Positions 27,983-35,902 of a stretch of 64,000 nt of DNA are shown here, in pieces; positions within the stretch are counted from its first letter, which is position 1, and each line of letters starts with the position of its first letter. Below the pieces are notes generated by a model. That model searched no databases and was not told where the DNA came from. It was given only the letters and a program-made list of their open reading frames with translations. Origin of the DNA: Duncaniella sp. (GTDB taxonomy: Bacteria > Bacteroidota > Bacteroidia > Bacteroidales > Muribaculaceae); assembly GCA_029056055.1 (NCBI GenBank), contig JAIDCC010000014.1:1-64000 (forward strand), given 5' to 3'. Both the position numbers and the translations under genes were made by a program.

Positions 27983-29860
27983 TCAGAATTTAAATTCCAC
28001 ACCCCCGAGCACTGTGCAGCCGGGCATGGGGCATCCGTAGATTATCTGATAATCGCGGTCGGTGATGTTGTCAACCTTCACCGAGAAAGTAACGGGCACG
28101 CGGGCAGCCAACGTGTAGGCGGCGCGCAGATTGATGAGGGAGTAGGAGGTGTTTCCGTCATTTGGTGCGCCGTTATACATGTGCAGAATAGAAGTTTCGT
28201 CGAGGGTGAAGCTCCATTGACCGGGGGAGTAGGTTACCTCTGTATTCACCTTGTGACGGGGTGCGTAGAGTATCGGCGCATCGGTGTGGAGGTAGCTGAA
28301 GTTGGCGTTAGCAGTGAGATTGTGCCCGAAGTCGTAGGCAGCCTCAAGCTCGAATCCTTTGTTGATGAATTTTCCGGTGTTGACGTTGAGGGGGCGGCCG
28401 TTTTCTCTTACTGTCTGAATCATGTTCTTGCCGTCGATGAAGAAGAGGGCGGCGCCGACCATCAAACGGTTGTTGACGAAGAATTGACGGTAGCTCAGCT
28501 CATAGTTGAGCATGTATTCCGGTTTCAGGTCGGGATTTGCGGGCTGATAGAGGTAGAGTTCGCGGATGTTGGGCGCGCGGAAGCCTTTGCTGAACGAGGC
28601 CTTGATTTGAGCCTCATGGCCGGGGCGCAGAATGAAACCGGCCTGAGGCACCCAGATGTTGCCGTAGGTCTCGCCGTGCTGCAGACGCACTCCGGCGTTG
28701 ATGTTGAGGAAGTCCTTGAAAAATCCCTGCTGCATCATTGCATAGCCGGCGACTTCGTTGACCTTGTGGCGCGCTTCCGCGGAGCGTTCTGCGGGGTCGG
28801 CTTTTCCCGTGTTCCAGACGTGTCCGCCCCAGTGTTGGAAATCCAAGCCGGCCGAGAGGGAATTTGCCTCGAAAAGGTAAAGGGTTTCGTAGAGGGTGAA
28901 GCCCATGTTATAATCGGTGGAATGGAAAATGTAGTCGCGCGGTGTTTCGCCGGGAGTGTTACCGTCGTCTACGTTGTTGCGTCCCCAGTTGATGTAGGCT
29001 TGCATTCCGCCCTCGACTTTTGTGTAGCTGTTTTTGACATAGACCGAACCTGTGCCGCGCTTGACGTCGGTCCACATGTTTTCGAGAGGGGCCTGCAGCG
29101 TACCGGGGTTGTTGGCTTTGGTCTGCGTCATGTCGAGAGTTCCGCCCACGGCCCAATTGCGCGAGGCTGCATATTTGATTTGCGCAAATTCGTTGGCGAG
29201 CCAGAACTCGCTTCGGGCGCGCGAGCCGTTGCTGCGGTCGAGCTGACCGGCCAGAGTGGCCGTAATTTTGCCTTTGCGAATGCCGGTGGAAAGTGCGAAC
29301 TTCTGTGTGTCAAACGAGCCGAACATGGCGCGCGCACGCCCCGTGACACCCTCGGTGCGTTGGCGGTGGGTGATGATGTTGACCGACCCACCCATGGCAT
29401 TCGACCCATAGAGAAGCGAAGAGGGGCCTTTGACCACCTCGACGCGCTCCACGCCATTGGCCACGTAAGTGTCGGCGAGCGAATGGCCGAACACTCCGGC
29501 CCACTGAGGCTGACCGTCAATCATAAACAACACTTTATTGCTTTGCCCGACCCCTCGGATGTTGACCGTGCCTGCCGCGCCTCCGGAGACGCCATAGCCT
29601 GCGAAGCCGCGTTCGGAGACGAAGAGCCCCGGCACTTTGCTGACGAGCACGGGGAGGAGCGAGGTTTCGCCCGACTTCTCGATTTCTGTGGCCGTGACCT
29701 GAGTGACGTTCAGAGGTATGAGTTCAGGGTCGGTTTTCAAAGGTGCTGTCACCATCACTTCGTGAAGAGACAAGGTGTCGGCGGGTGTGGCGGCATAGGC
29801 CGACACGGCGGCGGAGAAACCGCACAGAGAGATGGTCAGAAATTGTAAATAGTTGCGCAT
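27983..29860 (-). CDS. TonB-dependent outer-membrane receptor, BtuB-like
   Basis: A 625-aa receptor: signal peptide to about residue 24 (SAYAATP), a TonB-box-like LHEVMVTAP, a plug domain (VNIRGVGQSNKVLFMIDGQP, VERVEVVKGPSSLLYGSNAMGG), then a 22-strand-type barrel ending in FKF. Size and plug agree with BtuB/FepA-type receptors and exclude SusC. The last loop reads YGCPMPGC; BtuB proteins often end with a YGY...GR motif at this place, so the two cysteines are unusual. B12 as substrate is supported by the downstream B12-dependent reductase and by a riboswitch-like leader, but a siderophore or metal substrate cannot be ruled out. Confidence 0.78.
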   Translation of the reverse strand: MRNYLQFLTISLCGFSAAVSAYAATPADTLSLHEVMVTAPLKTDPELIPLNVTQVTATEIEKSGETSLLPVLVSKVPGLFVSERGFAGYGVSGGAAGTVNIRGVGQSNKVLFMIDGQPQWAGVFGHSLADTYVANGVERVEVVKGPSSLLYGSNAMGGSVNIITHRQRTEGVTGRARAMFGSFDTQKFALSTGIRKGKITATLAGQLDRSNGSRARSEFWLANEFAQIKYAASRNWAVGGTLDMTQTKANNPGTLQAPLENMWTDVKRGTGSVYVKNSYTKVEGGMQAYINWGRNNVDDGNTPGETPRDYIFHSTDYNMGFTLYETLYLFEANSLSAGLDFQHWGGHVWNTGKADPAERSAEARHKVNEVAGYAMMQQGFFKDFLNINAGVRLQHGETYGNIWVPQAGFILRPGHEAQIKASFSKGFRAPNIRELYLYQPANPDLKPEYMLNYELSYRQFFVNNRLMVGAALFFIDGKNMIQTVRENGRPLNVNTGKFINKGFELEAAYDFGHNLTANANFSYLHTDAPILYAPRHKVNTEVTYSPGQWSFTLDETSILHMYNGAPNDGNTSYSLINLRAAYTLAARVPVTFSVKVDNITDRDYQIIYGCPMPGCTVLGGVEFKF

Positions 29861-30002
29861 AAGTAGCGTGAGTTACTTAATGTGTTATGCCTTACACCGC
29901 CCATTTCGGCGAGTGGCTTTTGGATGATTCCTTTTAGTCGGCGGAGAGAGGAGAGGCCGATTTCGCTCACCGGCGCGGAGGGTTTTTGATGGATTTCACC
30001 TA
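29861..30002 (-). promoter_or_regulatory. receptor leader with cobalamin-riboswitch-like segments
   Basis: Read on the minus strand, the leader holds in order GGTGAAATCC, CCGCGCCGGTGAG, CCGACTAAAAGG and AAGCCACT-stem-GTGTAAGGC. These resemble the conserved GGTGnAAATCC, CCCGCnACGGTGA and GCCACTG...GGGAAGG blocks of cobalamin riboswitches. The 5' P1 strand and the 3' AGTCAGGA-type box are not seen, and the promoter places the transcript start near the first block. It could be a variant, a decayed copy or a coincidence. Confidence 0.3.
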
Positions 30003-30010
30003 CAAAGTTA
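30003..30010 (-). promoter_or_regulatory. receptor gene promoter, -7 element
   Basis: TAACTTTG on the minus strand. It is divergent from, and close to, the plus-strand TAACTTTG at 30032-30039. Confidence 0.55.
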
Positions 30011-30031
30011 CAAAAAACCGAGAAAATTTGC

Positions 30032-30039
30032 TAACTTTG
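30032..30039 (+). promoter_or_regulatory. nitroreductase promoter, -7 element
   Basis: TAACTTTG on the plus strand. Transcription from it would run through repeat element A into the nitroreductase gene. No clear -33 TTTG is seen. Confidence 0.5.
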
Positions 30040-30046
30040 CAGGAAA

Positions 30047-30232
30047 TAAGTAAGTGAGAAAAATAAATGAACAAATAAAAGGAAGTGATTTTTGAGATGA
30101 TTTGGGGCTTGAGTGAAAAAGCATAGCGAGCTATGCGCCTGAACGAAAGACACAAAGCATCCAAAAAGAACGAGTTTTACTGTTCAAGAATTTTTCTTTA
30201 CATATCATCGTTTTAGTTTTAGAACTTACTTA
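30047..30232. repeat. palindromic element, copy A (about 186 bp)
   Basis: The ends are TAAGTAAGT (30047-30055) and ACTTACTTA (30224-30232), inverted, with imperfect pairing continuing inward (A-rich/T-rich). A central palindrome GCATAGC-GA-GCTATGC is at 30121-30136. It is about 90 percent identical by eye to the reverse complement of 56499-56683 (copy C). No ORF is present. It ends 13 nt before the nitroreductase ATG. Confidence 0.85.
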
Positions 30233-30245
30233 AGTGTTCTTCGTT

Positions 30246-31007
30246 ATGTCACTCCCCGTCAATACATATTTCACGTCGCGCGCCACGGTGCGTAAGTTCG
30301 ACCACACCCGTCAGCTCTCCGCCGAGATGCTCACGACACTTCTTGCCGCGGCCTCGCACGCCCCCAACACCGGCAATATGCAGACATATTGCGCCATCGT
30401 CTCAGCGACGCCCGAGGAAGTGGCTGCGCTTGCACTCGCTCACTTCTCGCAACCTGCGGCGAGCGGCGCCCAGGCTCTTGTGACATTCTGCGCCGACCTC
30501 AACCGTTTCAACCGCTGGTGTCGCCTCAACAACGCCGAGCCCGGACTTGACAATCTTCAGGGCTTTCTCTGGGCTGCGATGGATGCCACAATCTTCGCCC
30601 AGCAGTTTGTGACTGTGGCCGAACAAGCCGGCCTCGGCACTTGCTATCTCGGCACCACCACCTACAATGCCGCACAGATAGCCGAGACGCTCGACCTTCC
30701 GGTCGGAGTGGTTCCCGTTATTAGCGTGGCTGTCGGTTGGCCCGCGGAGATGCCTCAGCAATCTACCGAGCGGTTGCCCCTCGAAGCGGTGGCGCATGTC
30801 GGCAAATACCGTAACCCCTCCGATGGAGAAATTCGCGAAATGTATGCCGAAGAGGAGGCACTCCCGGCCAACCGCGAGTTTGTGGCTGCCAACGGCAAGG
30901 AAAACCTCGCGCAGGTTTTCGCTCAAATCCGTTACCCGAAGGAGGCCAACGAGCACTTCTCGCGCGTCTATCGCGAATTTATCAAGAGCAAAGGGATAGA
31001 AATCTAA
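30246..31007 (+). CDS. nitroreductase-family FMN oxidoreductase
   Basis: A 253-aa flavoprotein of the NfsA/nitroreductase family. Typical segments are the N-terminal RATVRKFD, AASHAPNTGNMQTY (FMN phosphate region), DATIFAQQFVTVAEQAGLGTCYLG and the glycine-rich IS-VAVGWPAE. It would reduce nitro compounds, quinones or flavins with NAD(P)H in the cytoplasm. ATG 30246 was chosen; the frame upstream lies in the repeat. The TetR gene begins 67 nt downstream with its own promoter. Confidence 0.85.
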   Translation: MSLPVNTYFTSRATVRKFDHTRQLSAEMLTTLLAAASHAPNTGNMQTYCAIVSATPEEVAALALAHFSQPAASGAQALVTFCADLNRFNRWCRLNNAEPGLDNLQGFLWAAMDATIFAQQFVTVAEQAGLGTCYLGTTTYNAAQIAETLDLPVGVVPVISVAVGWPAEMPQQSTERLPLEAVAHVGKYRNPSDGEIREMYAEEEALPANREFVAANGKENLAQVFAQIRYPKEANEHFSRVYREFIKSKGIEI

Positions 31008-31015
31008 AAAAAATC

Positions 31016-31023
31016 CGTAACTT
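31016..31023 (+). promoter_or_regulatory. tetR-family gene promoter, -7 element
   Basis: TAACTTTG, 51 nt before ATG 31075, right after the nitroreductase stop. Confidence 0.55.
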
Positions 31024-31074
31024 TGCACATTGAAACACGAAGTGTAACCTATTCCTATCACATCCTCACGCAAG

Positions 31075-31698
31075 ATGCCATCATCAGCAATTGCTGCCAA
31101 AACCCGTGAACGTCTGCTCGACGTGGCGCGTCAACTCTTCGCCTCAAACGGCGTGGAGCGCACCACCATGAACGACATTGCCGCGGCTTCCGACAAGGGG
31201 CGACGCACCATCTATACTTATTTTAAGAATAAGAAAGAGATTTACGATGCCGTCGTCGAGCGCGAAGCCGAGTCGATTGTCGCGCGGTTTCGCGATATCG
31301 TCGAGAGCGATATGCCCGCCCGCGACAAGCTGCTGCACTATCTTGAGGTGAGATTCGACATCGTCGACGAGACTATCCGCTCCTCGTCGTCGGTCTCTTC
31401 GGGACTGCTGTCGTTTTTGAGCCTCGACCATGTGAGGCTCGAACGCATCCGCGTGCTGGCCGTCGAGAAAGAGCGTCATCTCTTCAACCGCCTGATTGCC
31501 GAGGGAATTGCCTCCGGCGACTTCGACGAAGTGCGCGCTTCATCGCTGCCCGCTGTCTATCAGATGGTGTTCAAAGGCGTCGACTTCACCCATGCGCACG
31601 ACAATTTCGCCGAACTCGGCCTCACCCCTGAAGCCATCCGCCGCGACGTGATAGCCCTGATGTGCTCACACGTCAGTCCGCTGCCTCCGGCGCAATAA
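31075..31698 (+). CDS. TetR/AcrR-family transcriptional regulator
   Basis: A 207-aa regulator. The N-terminal HTH (about residues 10-55) has the family pattern RLLDVARQLFASNGVERTTM...IAAASDKGRRTIYTYFKNKKEIY. The C-terminal ligand-binding part is helical and not assignable. It lies directly upstream of fabG (55 nt), so control of fatty-acid synthesis is a reasonable guess, as for FabR-like regulators, but the ligand is unknown. Confidence 0.85.
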   Translation: MPSSAIAAKTRERLLDVARQLFASNGVERTTMNDIAAASDKGRRTIYTYFKNKKEIYDAVVEREAESIVARFRDIVESDMPARDKLLHYLEVRFDIVDETIRSSSSVSSGLLSFLSLDHVRLERIRVLAVEKERHLFNRLIAEGIASGDFDEVRASSLPAVYQMVFKGVDFTHAHDNFAELGLTPEAIRRDVIALMCSHVSPLPPAQ

Positions 31699-31753
31699 TC
31701 CTCCCGCGAATATTTCTCAAACTTTACAATACCATATTCACTTACTCCGAATT

Positions 31754-32500
31754 ATGAAATTACTCGAAGGAAAAGTAGCCCTTATCACCGGCGCTTCGCG
31801 CGGTATCGGCAAGGGCATAGCTCTCAAATTTGCTCAGGAAGGCGCTGATATCGCTTTCACCGACCTCAACCGCGACGAAAACATGGAAGCCACCGAGCGC
31901 GAACTCGAAGCTCTCGGCGTGAAGGCTAAAGGCTATGCGTCAAACGCAGCCGACTTCGCCCAGACCGAAGAGGTCGTTGCAAAGGTCAAGGAAGACTTCG
32001 GTCACATCGACGTGCTCGTCAATAACGCAGGTATCACCAAAGACGGTCTGATGATGCGCATGAGCGAAGGCCAGTGGGATGCCGTCATCAACGTCAACCT
32101 CAAGAGTGCCTTCAACTTCATCCACGCCGTCCTCCCCATCATGATGCGTCAGCGCTCAGGCTCCATCATCAACATGGCCTCTGTTGTCGGTGTCCACGGC
32201 AACGCAGGACAGGCCAACTATGCTGCCTCTAAGGCCGGCCTCATCGCTCTCGCCAAGTCAATCGGTCAGGAAGTGGGCTCGCGCGGCATCCGTGCCAACG
32301 CCATCGCCCCCGGCTTCATCGAAACTGCCATGACCGCAGCTCTCCCCGAGGATGTCCGCAAGGAGTGGGCGCAGAAAATTCCTCTGCGTCGCGCCGGTCA
32401 GGTGGAAGACATCGCCAACGTGGCTACCTTCCTCGCTTCCGACATGAGCTCGTACGTCTCCGGCCAGGTCATCCAGGTCGACGGCGGTATGAACATGTAA
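31754..32500 (+). CDS. fabG: 3-oxoacyl-ACP reductase
   Basis: A 248-aa short-chain dehydrogenase: TGASRGIGKGIA nucleotide-binding loop (residues 12-23), NNAG, catalytic Ser in NMASVVG, YAASKAG (Tyr-x-x-x-Lys), and the C-terminal VIQVDGGMNM. This is a canonical FabG that reduces 3-oxoacyl-ACP with NADPH in type II fatty-acid synthesis. Codon use looks like that of a highly expressed gene. Confidence 0.93.
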   Translation: MKLLEGKVALITGASRGIGKGIALKFAQEGADIAFTDLNRDENMEATERELEALGVKAKGYASNAADFAQTEEVVAKVKEDFGHIDVLVNNAGITKDGLMMRMSEGQWDAVINVNLKSAFNFIHAVLPIMMRQRSGSIINMASVVGVHGNAGQANYAASKAGLIALAKSIGQEVGSRGIRANAIAPGFIETAMTAALPEDVRKEWAQKIPLRRAGQVEDIANVATFLASDMSSYVSGQVIQVDGGMNM

Positions 32501-32586
32501 TATCCCTCCGACGTTTATATTGTATGTGACCGGCGTGAGGCGGCGGCAAGAATGCTGTCGCCCCGCTCGGCCACCTTTCAACGTTT

Positions 32587-33177
32587 ATGCTGACTTACAA
32601 CACCTACAACCCTACATTGAAAATGCCCCAGTATGGTCGCACCATACAGGACATGGTCAATTACTGCCTCACTATCACCGACCGCGAGGAGCGCACCGTC
32701 TGCGCCCATTCCATAATCAACGCCATGGCACGCATTCTGCCCAAAGTGCGCGAGGAGGAAGACTACAAGCAGAAACTTTGGGACCATCTCGCAATCATGG
32801 CCGATTTCAAGCTCGACATCGACTGGCCTGTCACTCCCGCCACACCCGAGAAGTTTGCCGGCCGTCCAGAACATGTGAGCTACGGACACAACTTCATCCG
32901 TCAGCGTGTCTACGGCAAGGAAATCGAGAAAATGGTGGAGCATGCCCTGACCATGGACAACGGCCCCGAACGCGACGAGCTCGTTTTCCTCATTGCCAAT
33001 CATCTCAAGAAGACTCTCCTCGCCAACAACAAGGATGGAGTGCGAGACGAGCGTGTGTTCAAGGACCTCGCGGAGATGTCGCATGGTATGATTGACCTGA
33101 CACATGCCGATATCCGTCTGCACGACTTCAAAATCGTTGCGCCTCCCACGACGGGAAAAAAGAAGAAAAAGAAGTAA
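32587..33177 (+). CDS. DUF4290 family protein
   Basis: A 196-aa protein with the Bacteroidota-specific DUF4290 pattern (MLTYNTYNPTLKMPQYGR at the N-terminus, YGHNFIRQRVYG in the middle). It is mostly helical, has no signal peptide, and carries a lysine tail (GKKKKKK) that may bind nucleic acid or ribosomes. The gene lies 27 nt before rimM in the same direction. Function is unknown; its position next to rimM suggests a translation-related or housekeeping role. Confidence 0.85.
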   Translation: MLTYNTYNPTLKMPQYGRTIQDMVNYCLTITDREERTVCAHSIINAMARILPKVREEEDYKQKLWDHLAIMADFKLDIDWPVTPATPEKFAGRPEHVSYGHNFIRQRVYGKEIEKMVEHALTMDNGPERDELVFLIANHLKKTLLANNKDGVRDERVFKDLAEMSHGMIDLTHADIRLHDFKIVAPPTTGKKKKKK

Positions 33178-33204
33178 TCGCTTCCATACACTCAATCGCT
33201 GCAC

Positions 33205-33756
33205 ATGATAAAACGAACCGAACTGCTCGAAGCCGGCCGCTTCAACAAACCTCACGGCATAAAAGGTGAGATATCCGTCACGCTCGATATCGATGCCGAC
33301 CTGAGCGCCGTCAAATGTATCGTAGTTGAGATTGAAGGGCTTTTCGTGCCTTTCTTCATAGCCTCGGTACGTCCGAAGACCGCCGATACTTCACTCGTGT
33401 CAATTGACGGCATTGACTCTGACGAGCAAGTGCGCGAGTTTGTCAACCGCACTATCTATCTCCTTCGCGATGACGAAGCTTTGCAGGAGGACGACGACGA
33501 TGAAGACGGCGATTATGAAGATGATGGTTTCTATGCCTCCGACCTGATTGGTTTTAAAGTGATTGACGATGAACAAGGTCAAATCGGCACTATAACAGAC
33601 GTTAACGACTCGACCGCCAACATTCTTTTCGTAATTACCGACGAGAATGGCCGTGAAATTCTCGTGCCTGTGGCCGACGAATTTATCACTTCCGTCGACC
33701 CTGAAACCGAAATCCTCACCACCAGTATTCCCCCCGAGATTCTGAACCTCAATTAA
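33205..33756 (+). CDS. rimM: 16S rRNA processing protein RimM with acidic insertion
   Basis: A 183-aa ribosome maturation factor: N-terminal RimM beta-barrel (EAGRFNKPHGIKGEI), then a PRC-barrel domain (YASDLIGFKVIDDEQGQIG, ILVPVADEFITSVD). Between the two is a strongly acidic linker around residues 88-107 (EDDDDEDGDYEDD). RimM binds ribosomal protein S19 and helps assemble the 30S head. The acidic linker is longer than usual for the family. Confidence 0.9.
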   Translation: MIKRTELLEAGRFNKPHGIKGEISVTLDIDADLSAVKCIVVEIEGLFVPFFIASVRPKTADTSLVSIDGIDSDEQVREFVNRTIYLLRDDEALQEDDDDEDGDYEDDGFYASDLIGFKVIDDEQGQIGTITDVNDSTANILFVITDENGREILVPVADEFITSVDPETEILTTSIPPEILNLN

Positions 33757-33767
33757 CACACGAGACT

Positions 33768-34061
33768 ATGAAAGAATACAACGAAACCGACGCCGTCAAG
33801 GCTATGCTTGCTGCCCTTCCTGAAACTTCGCGCGATACGGTCTCCGAAGACGAGATGCTCAACGTGCTCGACATCATCTGGGATTGGTATGAAGACAACG
33901 GGCAGCTTGACCTTGATTCCGACGAGGAACTTGACGTCGATGCGCTTACGGCCCACATCATAAAGCTGCTTGCCAAAGACAAGGAGTCGCCCATCACCCG
34001 CGAAATGGTGCCTGCGATAGTCGAAGCCGAAATTGCTTACGAAGCCACCCTTGACGAGTGA
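33768..34061 (+). CDS. small acidic protein, unknown function
   Basis: A 97-aa acidic helical protein with no signal peptide. The central segment YEDNGQLDLDSDEELDVDAL is very rich in Asp and Glu. It begins 11 nt after rimM and ends shortly before the OmpA-like gene, so it is probably in the rimM transcript. No family is recognised. Confidence 0.6.
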   Translation: MKEYNETDAVKAMLAALPETSRDTVSEDEMLNVLDIIWDWYEDNGQLDLDSDEELDVDALTAHIIKLLAKDKESPITREMVPAIVEAEIAYEATLDE

Positions 34062-34108
34062 ACTCCAACCGCTCCGCTTTCCTTCCAAATCATCCAAAAT
34101 CCATAGTC

Positions 34109-34729
34109 ATGTTGCGCCCTCTCTTCTCGATTCTCTCTCTTCTCGCTCTGAGCCTCTCATCTGTGGCGGCTCCGAAAGCCCCCGACCCTCTCAAAGATTA
34201 TGACGAGACCATATTCATGGATATGGAGCTCGACCAGAACATTGATACCCCGGAGGTGCCTCAAAAGGTCCAGTCGGCTGTCTCGTCCAAAATGACTGCG
34301 CTCTACAAGAGGCTGAAAGATAAGAAATACGACGTCGAGTTGATGCGCAATAATGATGTCGTGTTGGTGACTGTGCCGTCCGACCGTCTGTTTCAGCCCA
34401 ACGATACGCTCCTCTCGCCTGAGGCTGCCCCTCTGCTGACTCCGCTGATTGCCGAACTTGAAGGCGACCCTATGAACTACAAATTCGTCTACGCCGTCCA
34501 CACCGACAACACCGGCTCCGAATTCTACAACAATCTTCTCTCGCAGCAGCGCAACAACACCATCTACGACTTTCTCCTCGAACGTCTCCCGGAGGAACTG
34601 ATTATCATCCCCTACGAAATGGGCGACGGTTCGCCCGTCGACAGCAACGAAACACGTAAAGGCCGTGCCGCCAACCGCCGCGTCGAATTCTACTTCATCC
34701 CCGGCCCCGCCATAATAACGGCGAAATAG
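34109..34729 (+). CDS. OmpA-like periplasmic/outer-membrane protein
   Basis: A 206-aa protein with a signal peptide (MLRPLFSILSLLALSLSSVAA). The C-terminal OmpA-like peptidoglycan-binding fold is recognisable by VYAVHTDNTGSEFYNN, LSQQRNNTIYDFL and the final RAANRRVEFYFIP. It has no beta-barrel and a short N-terminal helical part. ATG 34109 was taken because it opens the signal peptide; 17 upstream codons in frame are not needed. Confidence 0.8.
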   Translation: MLRPLFSILSLLALSLSSVAAPKAPDPLKDYDETIFMDMELDQNIDTPEVPQKVQSAVSSKMTALYKRLKDKKYDVELMRNNDVVLVTVPSDRLFQPNDTLLSPEAAPLLTPLIAELEGDPMNYKFVYAVHTDNTGSEFYNNLLSQQRNNTIYDFLLERLPEELIIIPYEMGDGSPVDSNETRKGRAANRRVEFYFIPGPAIITAK

Positions 34730-34750
34730 CTTTGCAGAGATATGATACAA

Positions 34751-34782
34751 CACCCCGATACTCGTTTACGAGTGTCGGGGTG
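34751..34782 (+). terminator. terminator between the OmpA-like gene and rluD-type gene
   Basis: A 14-bp stem CACCCCGATACTCG with its complement (one G-U), then GTTTCGTTTTT. It lies between convergent genes. Confidence 0.85.
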
Positions 34783-34807
34783 GTTTCGTTTTTGTCCGGT
34801 GAGTGGC

Positions 34808-35902
34808 TTACTTGGCTCCGTTTGCGCGGCGGCGCCATTTGTCGATGAGCTCGGTCATGTCGGGGGGAACAGGAGCTGAGAAAAACATTTCCTCTCCGGT
34901 GCGGGGATGCACGAAGCCGAGCGTGCGGGCATGGAGTGCCTGGCGCGGGCAGATTTCGAAGCAGTTGGCTATGAATTTCTGATAAGTCGACGAGCGTTCG
35001 CCGCGCAGAATTTTGTCGCCGCCATAGCGCGCGTCGGCAAAAAGTGGATGTCCGATGCGGGTCATGTGGACACGTATCTGATGCGTGCGGCCCGTCTCAA
35101 GTACGCATTTCACGAGCGCCACATGCCCGAAATCTTCGAGCACCTCGTAATGCGTGACGGCATGTTTGCCCGTAGGGTCGTCGGGAGGCAGCACCGTCAT
35201 TTGCAGGCGGTCTTTGGGATTACGTCCGATGTTGCCTTCGATGCGTCCTTGCGCGGGCGAGGGCACTCCCCACACGAGGGCGTTGTATTCGCGCTTCGTG
35301 GTTTTGTTGAAAAACTGTTTCCCGAGGTGCGTCTTCGCATCCGGTGTTTTTGCCACCACGAGAAGCCCGCTCGTATCTTTGTCAATACGATGCACGAGTC
35401 CCATGCGGGGGTCGCTGACATCATAGTCGGGATTGTCGCGGAAGTGCCAAGCAAGGGCGTTGACCAACGTGCCCGAATAGTTGCCGTGTCCGGGGTGCAC
35501 CACGAGTCCCGCGGGTTTGTTGACTACGAGCAGGTCGGCATCCTCATAGACTATATCCAAAGGTATATCTTCGGCGATAATCTCAAACTCATATCGCGGG
35601 CGGTCCATCACCACTTGCACCACGTCAAGAGGCTTCACGCGATAGTTTGATTTGACGGCCTTCCCGTTTACGAGTATACACCCGGCGTCGGCTGCCTGCT
35701 GTATGCGGTTTCGCGACGAATGTTCGAGTCGGCTTACGAGAAACTTGTCTACCCTCAGCAATTGCTGGCCTTTGTCGGCTACGAATCGGAAGTGCTCATA
35801 GAGGTCTTCGCCGTCCGCTCCCGTTCCCACAGGCACACTTTCGGCCGGCATTGTCGCTTCAAGTTCCGGGTCGTAATATTCTTCTTGTTCGTTATTGTCC
35901 AT
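34808..35902 (-). CDS. RluD-family 23S rRNA pseudouridine synthase
   Basis: A 364-aa enzyme: an acidic N-terminal extension, an S4 RNA-binding domain (VDKFLVSRLEHSSRNRIQQ, about residues 50-110), then the RluA/RluD catalytic domain with the Asp in HRIDKDTSGLLV. RluD makes pseudouridines in helix 69 of 23S rRNA. ATG 35902 overlaps the upstream symporter gene by 11 nt; an ATG at 35917 is possible but would overlap more. Confidence 0.88.
   Translation of the reverse strand: MDNNEQEEYYDPELEATMPAESVPVGTGADGEDLYEHFRFVADKGQQLLRVDKFLVSRLEHSSRNRIQQAADAGCILVNGKAVKSNYRVKPLDVVQVVMDRPRYEFEIIAEDIPLDIVYEDADLLVVNKPAGLVVHPGHGNYSGTLVNALAWHFRDNPDYDVSDPRMGLVHRIDKDTSGLLVVAKTPDAKTHLGKQFFNKTTKREYNALVWGVPSPAQGRIEGNIGRNPKDRLQMTVLPPDDPTGKHAVTHYEVLEDFGHVALVKCVLETGRTHQIRVHMTRIGHPLFADARYGGDKILRGERSSTYQKFIANCFEICPRQALHARTLGFVHPRTGEEMFFSAPVPPDMTELIDKWRRRANGAK

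Noticed and set aside
27959-29848. 629-codon plus-strand frame opposite the TonB receptor
   Set aside because: Full-length shadow of the receptor gene caused by codon bias; no recognisable motif.
30047-30232. Insertion sequence with transposase
   Set aside because: The element and its surroundings have no ORF of suitable size; only a non-autonomous element is supported.
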